This document shows positions 26,199 to 34,584 of a stretch of DNA of 64,000 nt, one piece after another. Location of the stretch: contig DATBHW010000076.1 of the NCBI GenBank assembly GCA_036557285.1, positions 124,001 through 188,000 on the forward strand, read 5' to 3'. The notes under the pieces are model-generated. The model had not been told where the DNA came from. It was given only the letters and a program-made list of their open reading frames with translations, and searched no databases. A program made the position numbers and the translations under genes. The first letter of the stretch is position 1; each line of letters opens with the position of its first letter. Source of the stretch: Ktedonobacterales bacterium. Lineage in GTDB: Bacteria; Chloroflexota; Ktedonobacteria; Ktedonobacterales; DATBGS01.

Positions 26199-26361
26199 AA
26201 CAAGCGCCAAACGACCAGATACTGTATCTCTGGGATAAGCCTCCTTTCTGCTCCATCTGGATTCCTCATATGGGGGCGAGCAAGCTAACCCGGCAAGCCA
26301 GCCTGGCGAGCCTCTCTGGATAGAATACATGCGCTTTGCTCGCTCGCTTCTTGAGTGAAGA

Positions 26362-26398
26362 GTTCATTATGTTGAACATATCGTTCTGAGTTGAGAAC
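26362..26398. promoter_or_regulatory. Tandem GTTCW-N6-WGAAC operators
   Basis: GTTCA-N6-TGAAC (26362-26377) and GTTCT-N6-AGAAC (26383-26398) have centres 21 bp apart, two helical turns, so two dimers could bind one DNA face. They lie between the MFS gene and the helicase-nuclease gene and could control either. Confidence 0.5.
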
Positions 26399-26451
26399 TA
26401 TATACCTGATAAATGCTGTGCTGTCAAGGGCCAGCCCTCATTTCTCTCTTC

Positions 26452-26480
26452 TTGCAATCTGCTCCAAATGCTGATAAGAT
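26452..26480 (+). promoter_or_regulatory. Putative promoter of the helicase-nuclease gene
   Basis: TTGCAA (26452-26457), a 17-nt spacer and TAAGAT (26475-26480) would give a leader of about 155 nt. Apart from this and the dyads listed separately, the spacer 26037-26640 shows no gene. Confidence 0.45.
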
Positions 26481-26640
26481 ACAAGAAATAGATGACTGAC
26501 CACCCACCCATTATAAGCGTGGTGTCCTGCCCTTGCCAGATCGCCTGGTCTATCATAGCCGTTGCCTGTGTATAGCGAATCGTTGTAGTTCTCGGCCTCT
26601 GTAATGACTACCAGCCTGGTTATTAAGAAATGAGGTTAAG

Positions 26641-29600
26641 ATGATTGAAGCAAGTGTGACCGAGGCGCACCACCTGGCGCGCGCCAAACTTATGCAAGTA
26701 TTCCGCTATCTTCAAGCCCTGCATCAACTCCGCAATCCCATTCAACGCGAGATTGCAAACCAGCCCTGGGTACTCTGGCTGCACGATTTGCCCGATCATC
26801 CCTGCGTTCGCCGGGGTTTGGGAATGGCTGCCGCCAGCATGCAAGATGACAACGATGCAGAAAGCCTGGAGGACGCTACCAGGGAGCGCGCAGGCGCTGC
26901 CGACGAGTTTATTCTGAAGGTGAGTCGGCCTCGCCTGACCGATCCCCCTGAACCGCCATCCGAGATTCTTCCCTGGCTCCTGCCTGGCTGGCGGCAGGTG
27001 GATGGCAAGGTAATAGTCCAGCCAGCGATTGCTGACCCGCAGGACACCCTTGAGCCTGATGGAGAGGTCCGCTCGCTCCCCTTCGATGCTGACCCACAGC
27101 GGCAGCATCTGCTGGAGCGATGGAAGGCCGGGCGCGATGCCTGGGCCGAGGCGGAGCGTCCTGCGCGGCGGGCGATGACCATCTTTGAGCGGCTCTATAC
27201 GCTGCATGCGCAGTTGGGGCGCGAGGCGGAGCGCCTGGAACTGCTGCTGGGGGATGGGCTGCTGACCTGGCCGCACAGCAGCGGTGTGCAGGTGCGTCAC
27301 CCGGTCTTGCTGCTGCGCCTGCAACTGCGCTTCAATCCCGACATTCCTGAGTTTACTCTGGCCGAGGCCGAGTATCCTCCTGAATTGTACACTGCCCTGT
27401 TCCGCTCCCTGTCCGATATTCAAGCGGAGGCCATTGCCTCCTGCCGCGAAGACCTGGAGCGCGGGGGCTGGCATCCGCTCGGCGGCGAAGAGACTGATAG
27501 CTTCCTGCGGCGGTTGGTCACGCAGCTTTCACCCTATGGGCGCTTTGCCGACGAAAGCATTCCCGATGATGTGGAGCATATCCCATCCATCAGCCGCGAC
27601 CCGGTGCTGTTCCTGCGTCACCGCACACTCGGCTTTGGCGTCGCGCTTGAAGCGATCCTTGAGGATGTACCCACGCAGGAAGACCTGCCTTTCTCGCTGA
27701 CCAGTATCGTTGGCATAGATGCTCAGAGGCCGGAAGAACCAGAGAACCTTGCCGTGGTATCTGCGCTGGAGGCTCCCAATGGCGAAGATGATGAGGTTCT
27801 GCTGAGCAAATCGGCGAACGCCGAGCAGGTTGATATTGCCAGGCGGCTGGAACACTATGGAGCGGTGCTGGTACAGGGGCCGCCAGGCACCGGAAAAACT
27901 CATACCATTGCGAACATGGTGGGACACCTGCTGGCACAGGGCAAGAGCATCCTCGTCACCAGCCACACGGCCAAAGCCCTCAAGGTCTTGCGCGATCAGG
28001 TCGTTGAGCCGCTGCAAGCACTGTGTGTCAGCGTGCTTGACGATGAGAGCAAGCAGATGGAAAACGCCGTTGATGAGATCACGGAGCGGCTGGCCTTTTC
28101 CGATGCCGAAGCCCTGGAGCGTGAAGCTGCCGCCCTCCTGTGCCAGCGCGCCGACCTGCTGCGCGAACTGCGCGAGACGCGCGAGCGCCTGAAAGCGGCG
28201 CGCTATGATGAATACTGCCCCGTTCTTCTGGACGGAGAGGAGTATACGCCATCTCAGGCCGCCCGGCAGATTGGGGAAAGCCGAGCGCAGGCCGGTTGGA
28301 TTCCAGCGCCGGTAACGGCTGGCGCCGCGCTGCCGCTTACGGCTGGCGAACTGACCGAACTGTATCGCTCGAATGCGCTCGTCAGCGCCGCTGATGAAAA
28401 AGAACTGGCGCTGGCGCTGCCTGATCCCCAGCAGCTTCTGCCGCCCAGCGATTTCGCGCGCTTTGTCGCTGAACGCGAACGCTTGCGCCAGCAGGATGTG
28501 TCTCATCGGCGCGAACTCTGGAACGAGACACCCGCCGATCAGCCGCCAGAGGAGCTTGAAACGCTCCAACATCAACTACTTCAGGCGATTGAGCCGCTGC
28601 GCGACGAGACGCGCTGGCGTCTGGCGGCCTTGACAGCAGGCCGCGACGGTGGTCCTGCCCGCCGCGCCTGGGACGATCTGCTGACCGAGATAGAGCAGGT
28701 CTATATGCTGGCGGCGCAGGCGCAGCCGCTGGTGTTGGAATATACGCCGATGGTCCCGGCAGATTGTCTGCCAGACCGCATAGGGCAGGTTCTCGATGAT
28801 CTTTGGGGCCACCTGAAAGCCGGTGGGAAGCTCAGCTCCGTCAAATTGATGACCCACCGCGACTGGAAGATCGTAGTCGAGTGTACCCAGGTGAAGCGGC
28901 GTCCACCCGAACTGCCGGTGCATTTTGAGGCGCTGCGCGCACTGGTATGGCTCCAGTCTGGTCGCGCTGACCTGATAGATCGCTGGCAGCGCCAGATGAC
29001 ACCGCTGGATGGGCCAGACCCGGCGGCGCTTGGAGCCGAACCCGAAAAAGCCTTCCATCAATATGTCCCGCTGCTGCGCCAATGTCTGGATTGGTTCCCC
29101 ACTGTTTGGGGGCCGCTGGAAGAGGCGCTGATTCAGCAGGGCTTTCACCTCGATGCCTTTCTGGCCGAGATGCCGGTCAATCTGGTTGAGCATGGCGACC
29201 TGCTGCGCTTGCGCGAGGCCGCGCTTGAACGGCTCCCGGCCATTCTTGCCGCTGAGGTCAATCGCCGCTCACAAGCGTATAGCGAGGCCCAACTGCTGGA
29301 ACTTCGGCGCTGCCTGGAACGCTTCGGCGGGAGCGCCGCTCAATCCGAGGTCGTCCGGCAGGCGCAGGCCGCTGTCGCTCTGCTTGATACGTCGGCCTAT
29401 CGGGAGGCGTTTGAGCGCCTGGCCGATCTGCATACACGGCGCGAGGCGCTGGCGCGCCGCCAGACACTCTTGACAAAGCTGGAGACGAACGCGCCGACCT
29501 GGGCCTCAGCAATCCGTAATCGCGTCGGCATCCACAGCGAGCCGGAGTTGCCTGGCGATCCGGCTGAAGCCTGGACCTGGAGACAGCTTGATGATGAACT

Positions 29601-31656
29601 GGAGCGCCGGGCGAAGCGCTCGCTCGAAGAACTCCAGGCGCGCATCGCACAACTCAGCAGCAGTTTGCAGCGGACCACCGCGCTGCTGGTTGAGCAAAAA
29701 GCCTGGGCTGCGCAGGTCCGACGCACCACGCCAGAACAACAGCGGGCGCTTCAGGGCTGGAAACAATTGATGCAAAAAGCAGGCAAAGGCAAGGGCAAGC
29801 GTGCGCCGCGCCTGCTTGCCGAGGCGCGCAGGCTTATGCCAATCTGCCAGAGTGCTGTACCCGTCTGGATTATGCCGCTGAGCCGCGTCGTCGAAAACTT
29901 CGACCCCAAGCGCAACCGTTTCGATGTCATCATCATTGACGAAGCGAGCCAGGCAGACCTCATGGCGTTGGCCGCCGTCTATATGAGCCGTCAGGTCATC
30001 GTCGTGGGCGATCACGAGCAGGTCAATCCGGTAGCCGTCGGGCAGCGGCTCGATGAGGTCCAGCAGTTGATTGACGAGCATCTTGCTGGTATCCCCAATG
30101 CGATGCTTTACGACGGCCAGTGTTCCATCTATGATCTGGCGCAGACGACTTTCAAGCCGGTCTGCTTGCGCGAGCATTTCCGCTGCGTCTCGCCGATCAT
30201 CGCTTTTAGTAATGGCCTTTCCTATGATGGCAAGATCAAACCCCTGCGCGACGCCAGCGAGATCAAACGCCGCCCACATGTGCTGGCCTATCGGGTGGAG
30301 CAGGCGGTCTCCAGTGATAAAGTCAATGACGAAGAGGCGCGCGCCATCGCCTCTTTGTTGGTGGCAGCCACAGAACAGCCAGAGTACGACGGGGCCACGT
30401 TCGGTGTGATTTCTATGGTCGGGGAAGAGCAAGCCATTCGCATAGATACCCTCCTTCAGCGCCATCTTGCCCCAGGAGAGTATACCCGCCGCCGCATTCA
30501 GTGCGGCAACGCGGCCCAATTTCAGGGTGATGAGCGCGATGTGATCTTCCTTTCAATGGTAGATACACCAGCAGAGGATGGGCCGCTGCCGGTGCGCATG
30601 GATGGGCCAGGCAAGCTCTTTAAGAAACGCTTTAACGTGGCGACCAGCCGGGCGCGCGATCAGCTTTGGGTAGTGTATTCCCTCGACCCCGATACTGACC
30701 TGAAGCCAGATGACATCCGGCGTCGGCTTATCCAGTATGCCAGGAACGCGGAAACGCGCCAGCGCCTGGCGAGCGATGCAGAGCAACCTGTCGAATCTGA
30801 GCTTAAGAAGCGCGTAATGCAGATGCTGGCGCAGGCAGGATACCGGGTGAAGTCTCAATGGCCGGTTGGCACAAATCACATTGATCTGGTAGTGGAGGGC
30901 GCTGGCAAACGCCTGGCGCTTGAGTGTGATGGTGATCGCTGGTGTCCTCAAGAGCAGCTAGCTGAGGATATGACGCGCCAGGCGATTCTTGAGCGCCTGG
31001 GGTGGCGCTTCTCGCGCATTCGTGGCAGCCAGTTTTTCCGCGATCCCGAACGCACGTTGGAGGCGCTGCTTGCCCGATTGCGCCTGCTGGACATCCCACC
31101 GGAGGATAGAGAGTCTGGCGCAGCCCCCACAGAAGAGGAAACCGCCTTGCAGGATCGCATCATCCTCCGCGCCGCCGAACTCCGCCAGGAGTGGGCAGCG
31201 CACAGCGACGAGGAGGATAGCCAGCCAAAGCCAGGAGCGGCGCGTTCCTGGGGACAGCCCTGGCGGCGCACTGTGGTGGTAGAGGAGCCGACGCTGGTTC
31301 CAGCGCAGGACGGGCTGATAGACCTCGATCATTGGGCGCCGCCACCGCCTATGGGGAACGCTTCCCTGACGGTCCACGCCCAGCCCGCAGTGCTTGCGCC
31401 ACCCATTCCTTCCTTCTCGACGGCCACCATGCCGCCAGAAGAGGCGCTTCCTGCTACCGAGGGAGCTTTCTCGGAGCCGCTGTTTTTCCCCGGCGATTAT
31501 GCCAGGCACGAGCGGTATGGCGTGGGCAGGGTCGTAAGCAGCCGGATGGTCGGTGATTTCGAGCTGGTGGAGGTGGACTTTGCCAACTCGTTTGGCCGGA
31601 AGACGCTTGAAGCCAAACTGACGCGCCTGGAAAAAGTACCCAACAGCCAGGCTTGA
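26641..31656 (+). CDS. SF1 (Upf1/DNA2-like) helicase fused to a DUF559/Vsr-like nuclease
   Basis: This is a 1671-residue protein. After about 400 unassigned residues comes a superfamily 1 helicase: Walker A GPPGTGKT (413-420), a long coiled-coil-rich insert (about 470-1070), Walker B VIIIDEASQ (D1100/E1101), VVGDHEQVNPV and RARDQLWVVYSLD. Residues about 1385-1475 form a small PD-(D/E)XK nuclease of the DUF559/MTES_1575/Vsr group: HIDLVVEG (D1415) and ALECDGDRW (E1428, D1430). The last 50 residues (YARHERYGVGRVVSSRMVGD) resemble the tudor-like C-terminus of UvrD/PcrA. Such single-gene helicase-nucleases act in DNA repair or phage defence. It is monocistronic. The start has a GAGG site. Confidence 0.85.
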   Translation: MIEASVTEAHHLARAKLMQVFRYLQALHQLRNPIQREIANQPWVLWLHDLPDHPCVRRGLGMAAASMQDDNDAESLEDATRERAGAADEFILKVSRPRLTDPPEPPSEILPWLLPGWRQVDGKVIVQPAIADPQDTLEPDGEVRSLPFDADPQRQHLLERWKAGRDAWAEAERPARRAMTIFERLYTLHAQLGREAERLELLLGDGLLTWPHSSGVQVRHPVLLLRLQLRFNPDIPEFTLAEAEYPPELYTALFRSLSDIQAEAIASCREDLERGGWHPLGGEETDSFLRRLVTQLSPYGRFADESIPDDVEHIPSISRDPVLFLRHRTLGFGVALEAILEDVPTQEDLPFSLTSIVGIDAQRPEEPENLAVVSALEAPNGEDDEVLLSKSANAEQVDIARRLEHYGAVLVQGPPGTGKTHTIANMVGHLLAQGKSILVTSHTAKALKVLRDQVVEPLQALCVSVLDDESKQMENAVDEITERLAFSDAEALEREAAALLCQRADLLRELRETRERLKAARYDEYCPVLLDGEEYTPSQAARQIGESRAQAGWIPAPVTAGAALPLTAGELTELYRSNALVSAADEKELALALPDPQQLLPPSDFARFVAERERLRQQDVSHRRELWNETPADQPPEELETLQHQLLQAIEPLRDETRWRLAALTAGRDGGPARRAWDDLLTEIEQVYMLAAQAQPLVLEYTPMVPADCLPDRIGQVLDDLWGHLKAGGKLSSVKLMTHRDWKIVVECTQVKRRPPELPVHFEALRALVWLQSGRADLIDRWQRQMTPLDGPDPAALGAEPEKAFHQYVPLLRQCLDWFPTVWGPLEEALIQQGFHLDAFLAEMPVNLVEHGDLLRLREAALERLPAILAAEVNRRSQAYSEAQLLELRRCLERFGGSAAQSEVVRQAQAAVALLDTSAYREAFERLADLHTRREALARRQTLLTKLETNAPTWASAIRNRVGIHSEPELPGDPAEAWTWRQLDDELERRAKRSLEELQARIAQLSSSLQRTTALLVEQKAWAAQVRRTTPEQQRALQGWKQLMQKAGKGKGKRAPRLLAEARRLMPICQSAVPVWIMPLSRVVENFDPKRNRFDVIIIDEASQADLMALAAVYMSRQVIVVGDHEQVNPVAVGQRLDEVQQLIDEHLAGIPNAMLYDGQCSIYDLAQTTFKPVCLREHFRCVSPIIAFSNGLSYDGKIKPLRDASEIKRRPHVLAYRVEQAVSSDKVNDEEARAIASLLVAATEQPEYDGATFGVISMVGEEQAIRIDTLLQRHLAPGEYTRRRIQCGNAAQFQGDERDVIFLSMVDTPAEDGPLPVRMDGPGKLFKKRFNVATSRARDQLWVVYSLDPDTDLKPDDIRRRLIQYARNAETRQRLASDAEQPVESELKKRVMQMLAQAGYRVKSQWPVGTNHIDLVVEGAGKRLALECDGDRWCPQEQLAEDMTRQAILERLGWRFSRIRGSQFFRDPERTLEALLARLRLLDIPPEDRESGAAPTEEETALQDRIILRAAELRQEWAAHSDEEDSQPKPGAARSWGQPWRRTVVVEEPTLVPAQDGLIDLDHWAPPPPMGNASLTVHAQPAVLAPPIPSFSTATMPPEEALPATEGAFSEPLFFPGDYARHERYGVGRVVSSRMVGDFELVEVDFANSFGRKTLEAKLTRLEKVPNSQA

Positions 31657-31684
31657 TAACGCAAAGCCAGGAGCTTCTTGAACC

Positions 31685-31743
31685 CCCACAACACAACAGG
31701 CCAGAGAAGAAATAATTTCTTCTCTGGCCTGTTGTGTTGTGGG
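31685..31743. terminator. 59-nt perfect palindrome, probable terminator
   Basis: Two perfectly complementary 29-nt arms surround a single central base, starting CCCACAACACAACAGG and ending CCTGTTGTGTTGTGGG. It lies 28 bp after the helicase stop and 40 bp before the next promoter. The U-tract is weak (TTTA). Confidence 0.65.
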
Positions 31744-31782
31744 TTTAGACCGCCTCAAACCTGCCAGCGAGCTTTTTAGGGC

Positions 31783-31811
31783 TTGACAGCGCGCCCACAG
31801 CAAGGTATAGT
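31783..31811 (+). promoter_or_regulatory. Promoter of the IclR gene (leaderless)
   Basis: TTGACA (31783-31788), exactly 17 nt, then TATAGT (31806-31811). The ATG begins 7 nt after the -10 box, where transcription should start, so the mRNA probably lacks a 5' leader. Confidence 0.75.
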
Positions 31812-31817
31812 GTTCGT

Positions 31818-32648
31818 ATGGCAGAACAGCATGTTCAGCATGACGTACAACAGTACGAGACGCAGCAGCCCGACGCGGCAGCCTCCACTGTCGCCGCGCC
31901 GATGGTCGAGCGCGCCTTCCGCCTGCTTGAGTTGCTCAGCGTCTCCGAGGAGGGCTTGACCCTTTCAGATCTGGCTCGCACGCTGGGGATGAGCAAAAGC
32001 AGTGTACACGGCCTGCTCAAAACGCTAGAGAGCAATCGGGTCGTTGAACAGTCCGAAGACCGCCGCTATATCCTGGGACCGCGCATCTTCGACCTGGCGC
32101 AAGCGAGTGGACAGCGCCCTGACCTGCGGCGCTTCGCCTTGCCGGTGATGCGCCGTCTGGCCGCCAATATCGGCCAGACCGTTTTTTTGGGACGGGTCGA
32201 AGAAGACCGTATCCACATTCTGGAATGTATTGAGAATGAGAGCGAGCATCCGTCGCTGCGTATCTCTGCCCGACGCGGCGGGCGCATACCACTGCTGGCG
32301 GGGGCAACCGCTCGCGTGGCGCTGGCGGCCTGGCCGGTGGCAAAACGCTCGGCGTTTTTGCGCGCGCATTCGCTGCCCGCATTTACGGCGCGCTCGATTA
32401 CCGATCCCGACCAGTTTTTGGCGGCTGTAGAGGAGACGGCTCGTACCGGCATTGGCGAAGACCACGAGGAATACCTGACGGGTATCAACGCCGTAGCCGC
32501 GCCGATCTATGGCCCAGGCAGCATGCTGGTGGCTTTGCTCTGGGTAGTAGGCTTCGCCTCGCACTTTGGCGGGGAGGCGTTGCAGCGCGCCCGGCAGCAG
32601 TTGCGCGCGGAAGCGGAGGCCATCTCTCAATCGTTAGGAGCCAGATAG
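31818..32648 (+). CDS. IclR family transcriptional regulator
   Basis: The 276-residue protein has an N-terminal winged helix (about 32-85: AFRLLELLSVSEEGLTLSDL, then MSKSSVHGLLKTLESNRVVE), and a GAF-like effector domain (GQTVFLGRVEEDRIHILECI to the end). IclR regulators often control aromatic catabolism and sense pathway acids or CoA esters. It stands first in the aromatic-CoA gene cluster and likely controls it. The first 28 residues are Gln/His/Ala-rich and not part of the fold. No ribosome site precedes the ATG; see the promoter entry. Confidence 0.9.
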   Translation: MAEQHVQHDVQQYETQQPDAAASTVAAPMVERAFRLLELLSVSEEGLTLSDLARTLGMSKSSVHGLLKTLESNRVVEQSEDRRYILGPRIFDLAQASGQRPDLRRFALPVMRRLAANIGQTVFLGRVEEDRIHILECIENESEHPSLRISARRGGRIPLLAGATARVALAAWPVAKRSAFLRAHSLPAFTARSITDPDQFLAAVEETARTGIGEDHEEYLTGINAVAAPIYGPGSMLVALLWVVGFASHFGGEALQRARQQLRAEAEAISQSLGAR

Positions 32649-32682
32649 CGTTTCTCATTACTCGTCAAAGGAGCTACCAGCT

Positions 32683-34002
32683 ATGCACCCTAGACCAGCA
32701 GCGCCGCTGACCGAGACTCAGACCCTGCAAGCTGCCCTTCAGACGGCCAGCCGCGAGGCCATAGCGGCCCACCAGCTTGAGCGCGTGCAGGCTGGTTTGC
32801 AGCACATCCTGGCAAGCAATGGCTTCTATCAGCGCAAGTTCGCTGGCCTCTACCCCCAGAGCATTCGTGATGAGGCAGCTTTTCGACAACTGCCCTTCAC
32901 GACCAAGGGCGAACTGATCGCCGATCAGCTTGAGCATCCGGTGTATGGCACAAACCTCACCTATCCCCTGCGCAGCTATTTGCGGCTGCATCAAACCTCC
33001 GGGACCACCGGCCAGCCGCTCAAGATTCTGGACACGCCCGCAAGCTGGGACTGGTGGGCCGACTGCTGGAGCGTGATTTATCAGGCGGCAGGCGTCACCG
33101 ATGAAGATATTCTCTTCCTGGCCTTTTCATTTGGCCCCTTTATTGGCTTCTGGTCGGCGTATGAGGGCGCGAAGCGCGTGGGCGCGCTGATCGTGCCGGG
33201 CGGCGGCCAGACCTCTGTACAGCGCCTCCAGACCATGCTGGCGACGAAGGCAACCGTCCTGGTCTGCACGCCAACATACGCCCTGCACCTGGCGGAAGTG
33301 GCCCAGGCCGAGGGCATTGATATTGCTGGCTCCGATGTGCGCCTGACGATTCACGCGGGGGAGCCGGGCGCGTCAATTCCAAACACGCGACGGCGCATCG
33401 AAACGGCCTGGGGCGCGCGCACCTACGATCACCTGGGCATGACAGAGATGGGCGCGTATGGGTTCACCTGTCTGAATCAGGATGCTGTTCATGTGAATGA
33501 GGCCGAGTTTATTGCCGAGATTATGGACCCGCTGACAGGCCAGCCAGTTGCCGAGGGAGAACGCGGCGAACTGGTGCTGACGAATCTAGGCCGCTGGGGT
33601 ACGCCCGCCATTCGCTATCGCACCGGCGATCTGGTGCAGCGCGGCCCAACAACGTGCGCATGCGGCTGCGCTTATCTGACCTTACCCGGCGGCGTGCTGG
33701 GGCGGTTAGATGGTATGCTGATTGTGCGCGGCGTGAATGTCTATCCAGCCAGCATCGAAGATGTGCTGCGCGGTTTCCCTGAAGTAGAAGAGTTTCGTAT
33801 CACTGTCACCAAAGCCGACGAACTTGATGAGATTGCGCTGGACCTGGAATGCCCGGAAGAGATTGTATCGCGGGTGGAGATGGCGCTGCGTCAGGGGCTG
33901 AGCCTGCGCGTGCCGGTACGCGCTGTGCCATCCGGCACGCTGCCCCGCTTTGAACTCAAAGCCCGGCGCGTCGTTGATCTTCGTAGTAAAGCAGGCAGTT
34001 GA
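32683..34002 (+). CDS. Phenylacetate-CoA-ligase-like aryl-CoA ligase
   Basis: This 439-residue AMP-forming ligase of the PaaK branch has HQTSGTTGQPLKILDT (105-110 the core TSGTTG), YDHLGMTEMGAYGF, the small Cys cluster TTCACGCAYL of PaaK-like enzymes and a C-terminal LGRLDGMLIVRGVNVYPASI hinge. It should convert an aromatic acid to its CoA ester. The following 4-hydroxybenzoyl-CoA-reductase-like genes suggest a hydroxybenzoate-type substrate (inference). AAGGAG precedes the ATG. Its stop lies about 60 bp before the small-subunit start. Confidence 0.88.
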   Translation: MHPRPAAPLTETQTLQAALQTASREAIAAHQLERVQAGLQHILASNGFYQRKFAGLYPQSIRDEAAFRQLPFTTKGELIADQLEHPVYGTNLTYPLRSYLRLHQTSGTTGQPLKILDTPASWDWWADCWSVIYQAAGVTDEDILFLAFSFGPFIGFWSAYEGAKRVGALIVPGGGQTSVQRLQTMLATKATVLVCTPTYALHLAEVAQAEGIDIAGSDVRLTIHAGEPGASIPNTRRRIETAWGARTYDHLGMTEMGAYGFTCLNQDAVHVNEAEFIAEIMDPLTGQPVAEGERGELVLTNLGRWGTPAIRYRTGDLVQRGPTTCACGCAYLTLPGGVLGRLDGMLIVRGVNVYPASIEDVLRGFPEVEEFRITVTKADELDEIALDLECPEEIVSRVEMALRQGLSLRVPVRAVPSGTLPRFELKARRVVDLRSKAGS

Positions 34003-34064
34003 TAGAGTTTTACGCAGACGAGGCCAACCGAACAGATAGGTTACACTACGAAAGAGGGCTTGTC

Positions 34065-34577
34065 GTGGAAAAGCAGTTAATGACGTTTCGTGTCAACGGG
34101 GAAACGTCACAAGTAGCAGTGTCTCCGCTGAAGACCTTGCTGGAGGCGCTGCGCGAGGAGCTTGACCTGACTGGAACCAAGCATGGCTGCGAACTTGGAC
34201 ACTGCGGGGCTTGCACCGTGCTGGTCAATGGCGCGCCGGTCCTCTCGTGCCTGATGCTGGCGGTTGAGGCGCAGGGCGAAGAGATTACGACGGTTGAAGG
34301 TCTGGCGCGCGAAAACCGCCTGCACCCCTTGCAGCAGACGTTCGCAGAGCGCGGCGCGGCGCAGTGTGGCTACTGCACGCCCGGCTTCCTGATGAGCGGC
34401 GCGGCCCTGCTCGATCACAACACCAGCCCAACCCGCGATGAGATCAAAGCGGCGCTGGCCGGAAATCTCTGCCGCTGTACGGGGTATACTAAAATTATTG
34501 AAGCAGTAGAGTTGGCCGCTGAGCGCATGCGCGAGTCGCCAACCATAGAGGCAGCAGCCGCACAGGCAGGAGGATAA
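34065..34577 (+). CDS. 2Fe-2S subunit of a xanthine-dehydrogenase-family molybdoenzyme (HcrC/CoxS type)
   Basis: The protein has about 170 residues and two [2Fe-2S] sites: plant-ferredoxin-type Cys42, 47, 50 and 62 (GCELGHCGACTVLVNGAPVL), and the helical site Cys101, 104, 136 and 138 (CGYCTPGF, CRCTGY). It carries electrons between the molybdenum and flavin subunits encoded downstream. The start is set at a GTG with GAGGG 9 nt before it. ATG 34080 is possible, and a TTG at 33999 overlapping the ligase stop is less likely. It is separated from the large-subunit gene by an S9 peptidase gene. Confidence 0.88.
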   Translation: MEKQLMTFRVNGETSQVAVSPLKTLLEALREELDLTGTKHGCELGHCGACTVLVNGAPVLSCLMLAVEAQGEEITTVEGLARENRLHPLQQTFAERGAAQCGYCTPGFLMSGAALLDHNTSPTRDEIKAALAGNLCRCTGYTKIIEAVELAAERMRESPTIEAAAAQAGG

Positions 34578-34584
34578 CAGAGAC

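Noticed and set aside
26103-26330. 75-codon minus-strand frame between the MFS and helicase genes
   Set aside because: No ribosome site or motif; it overlaps the palindromes and looks like chance.
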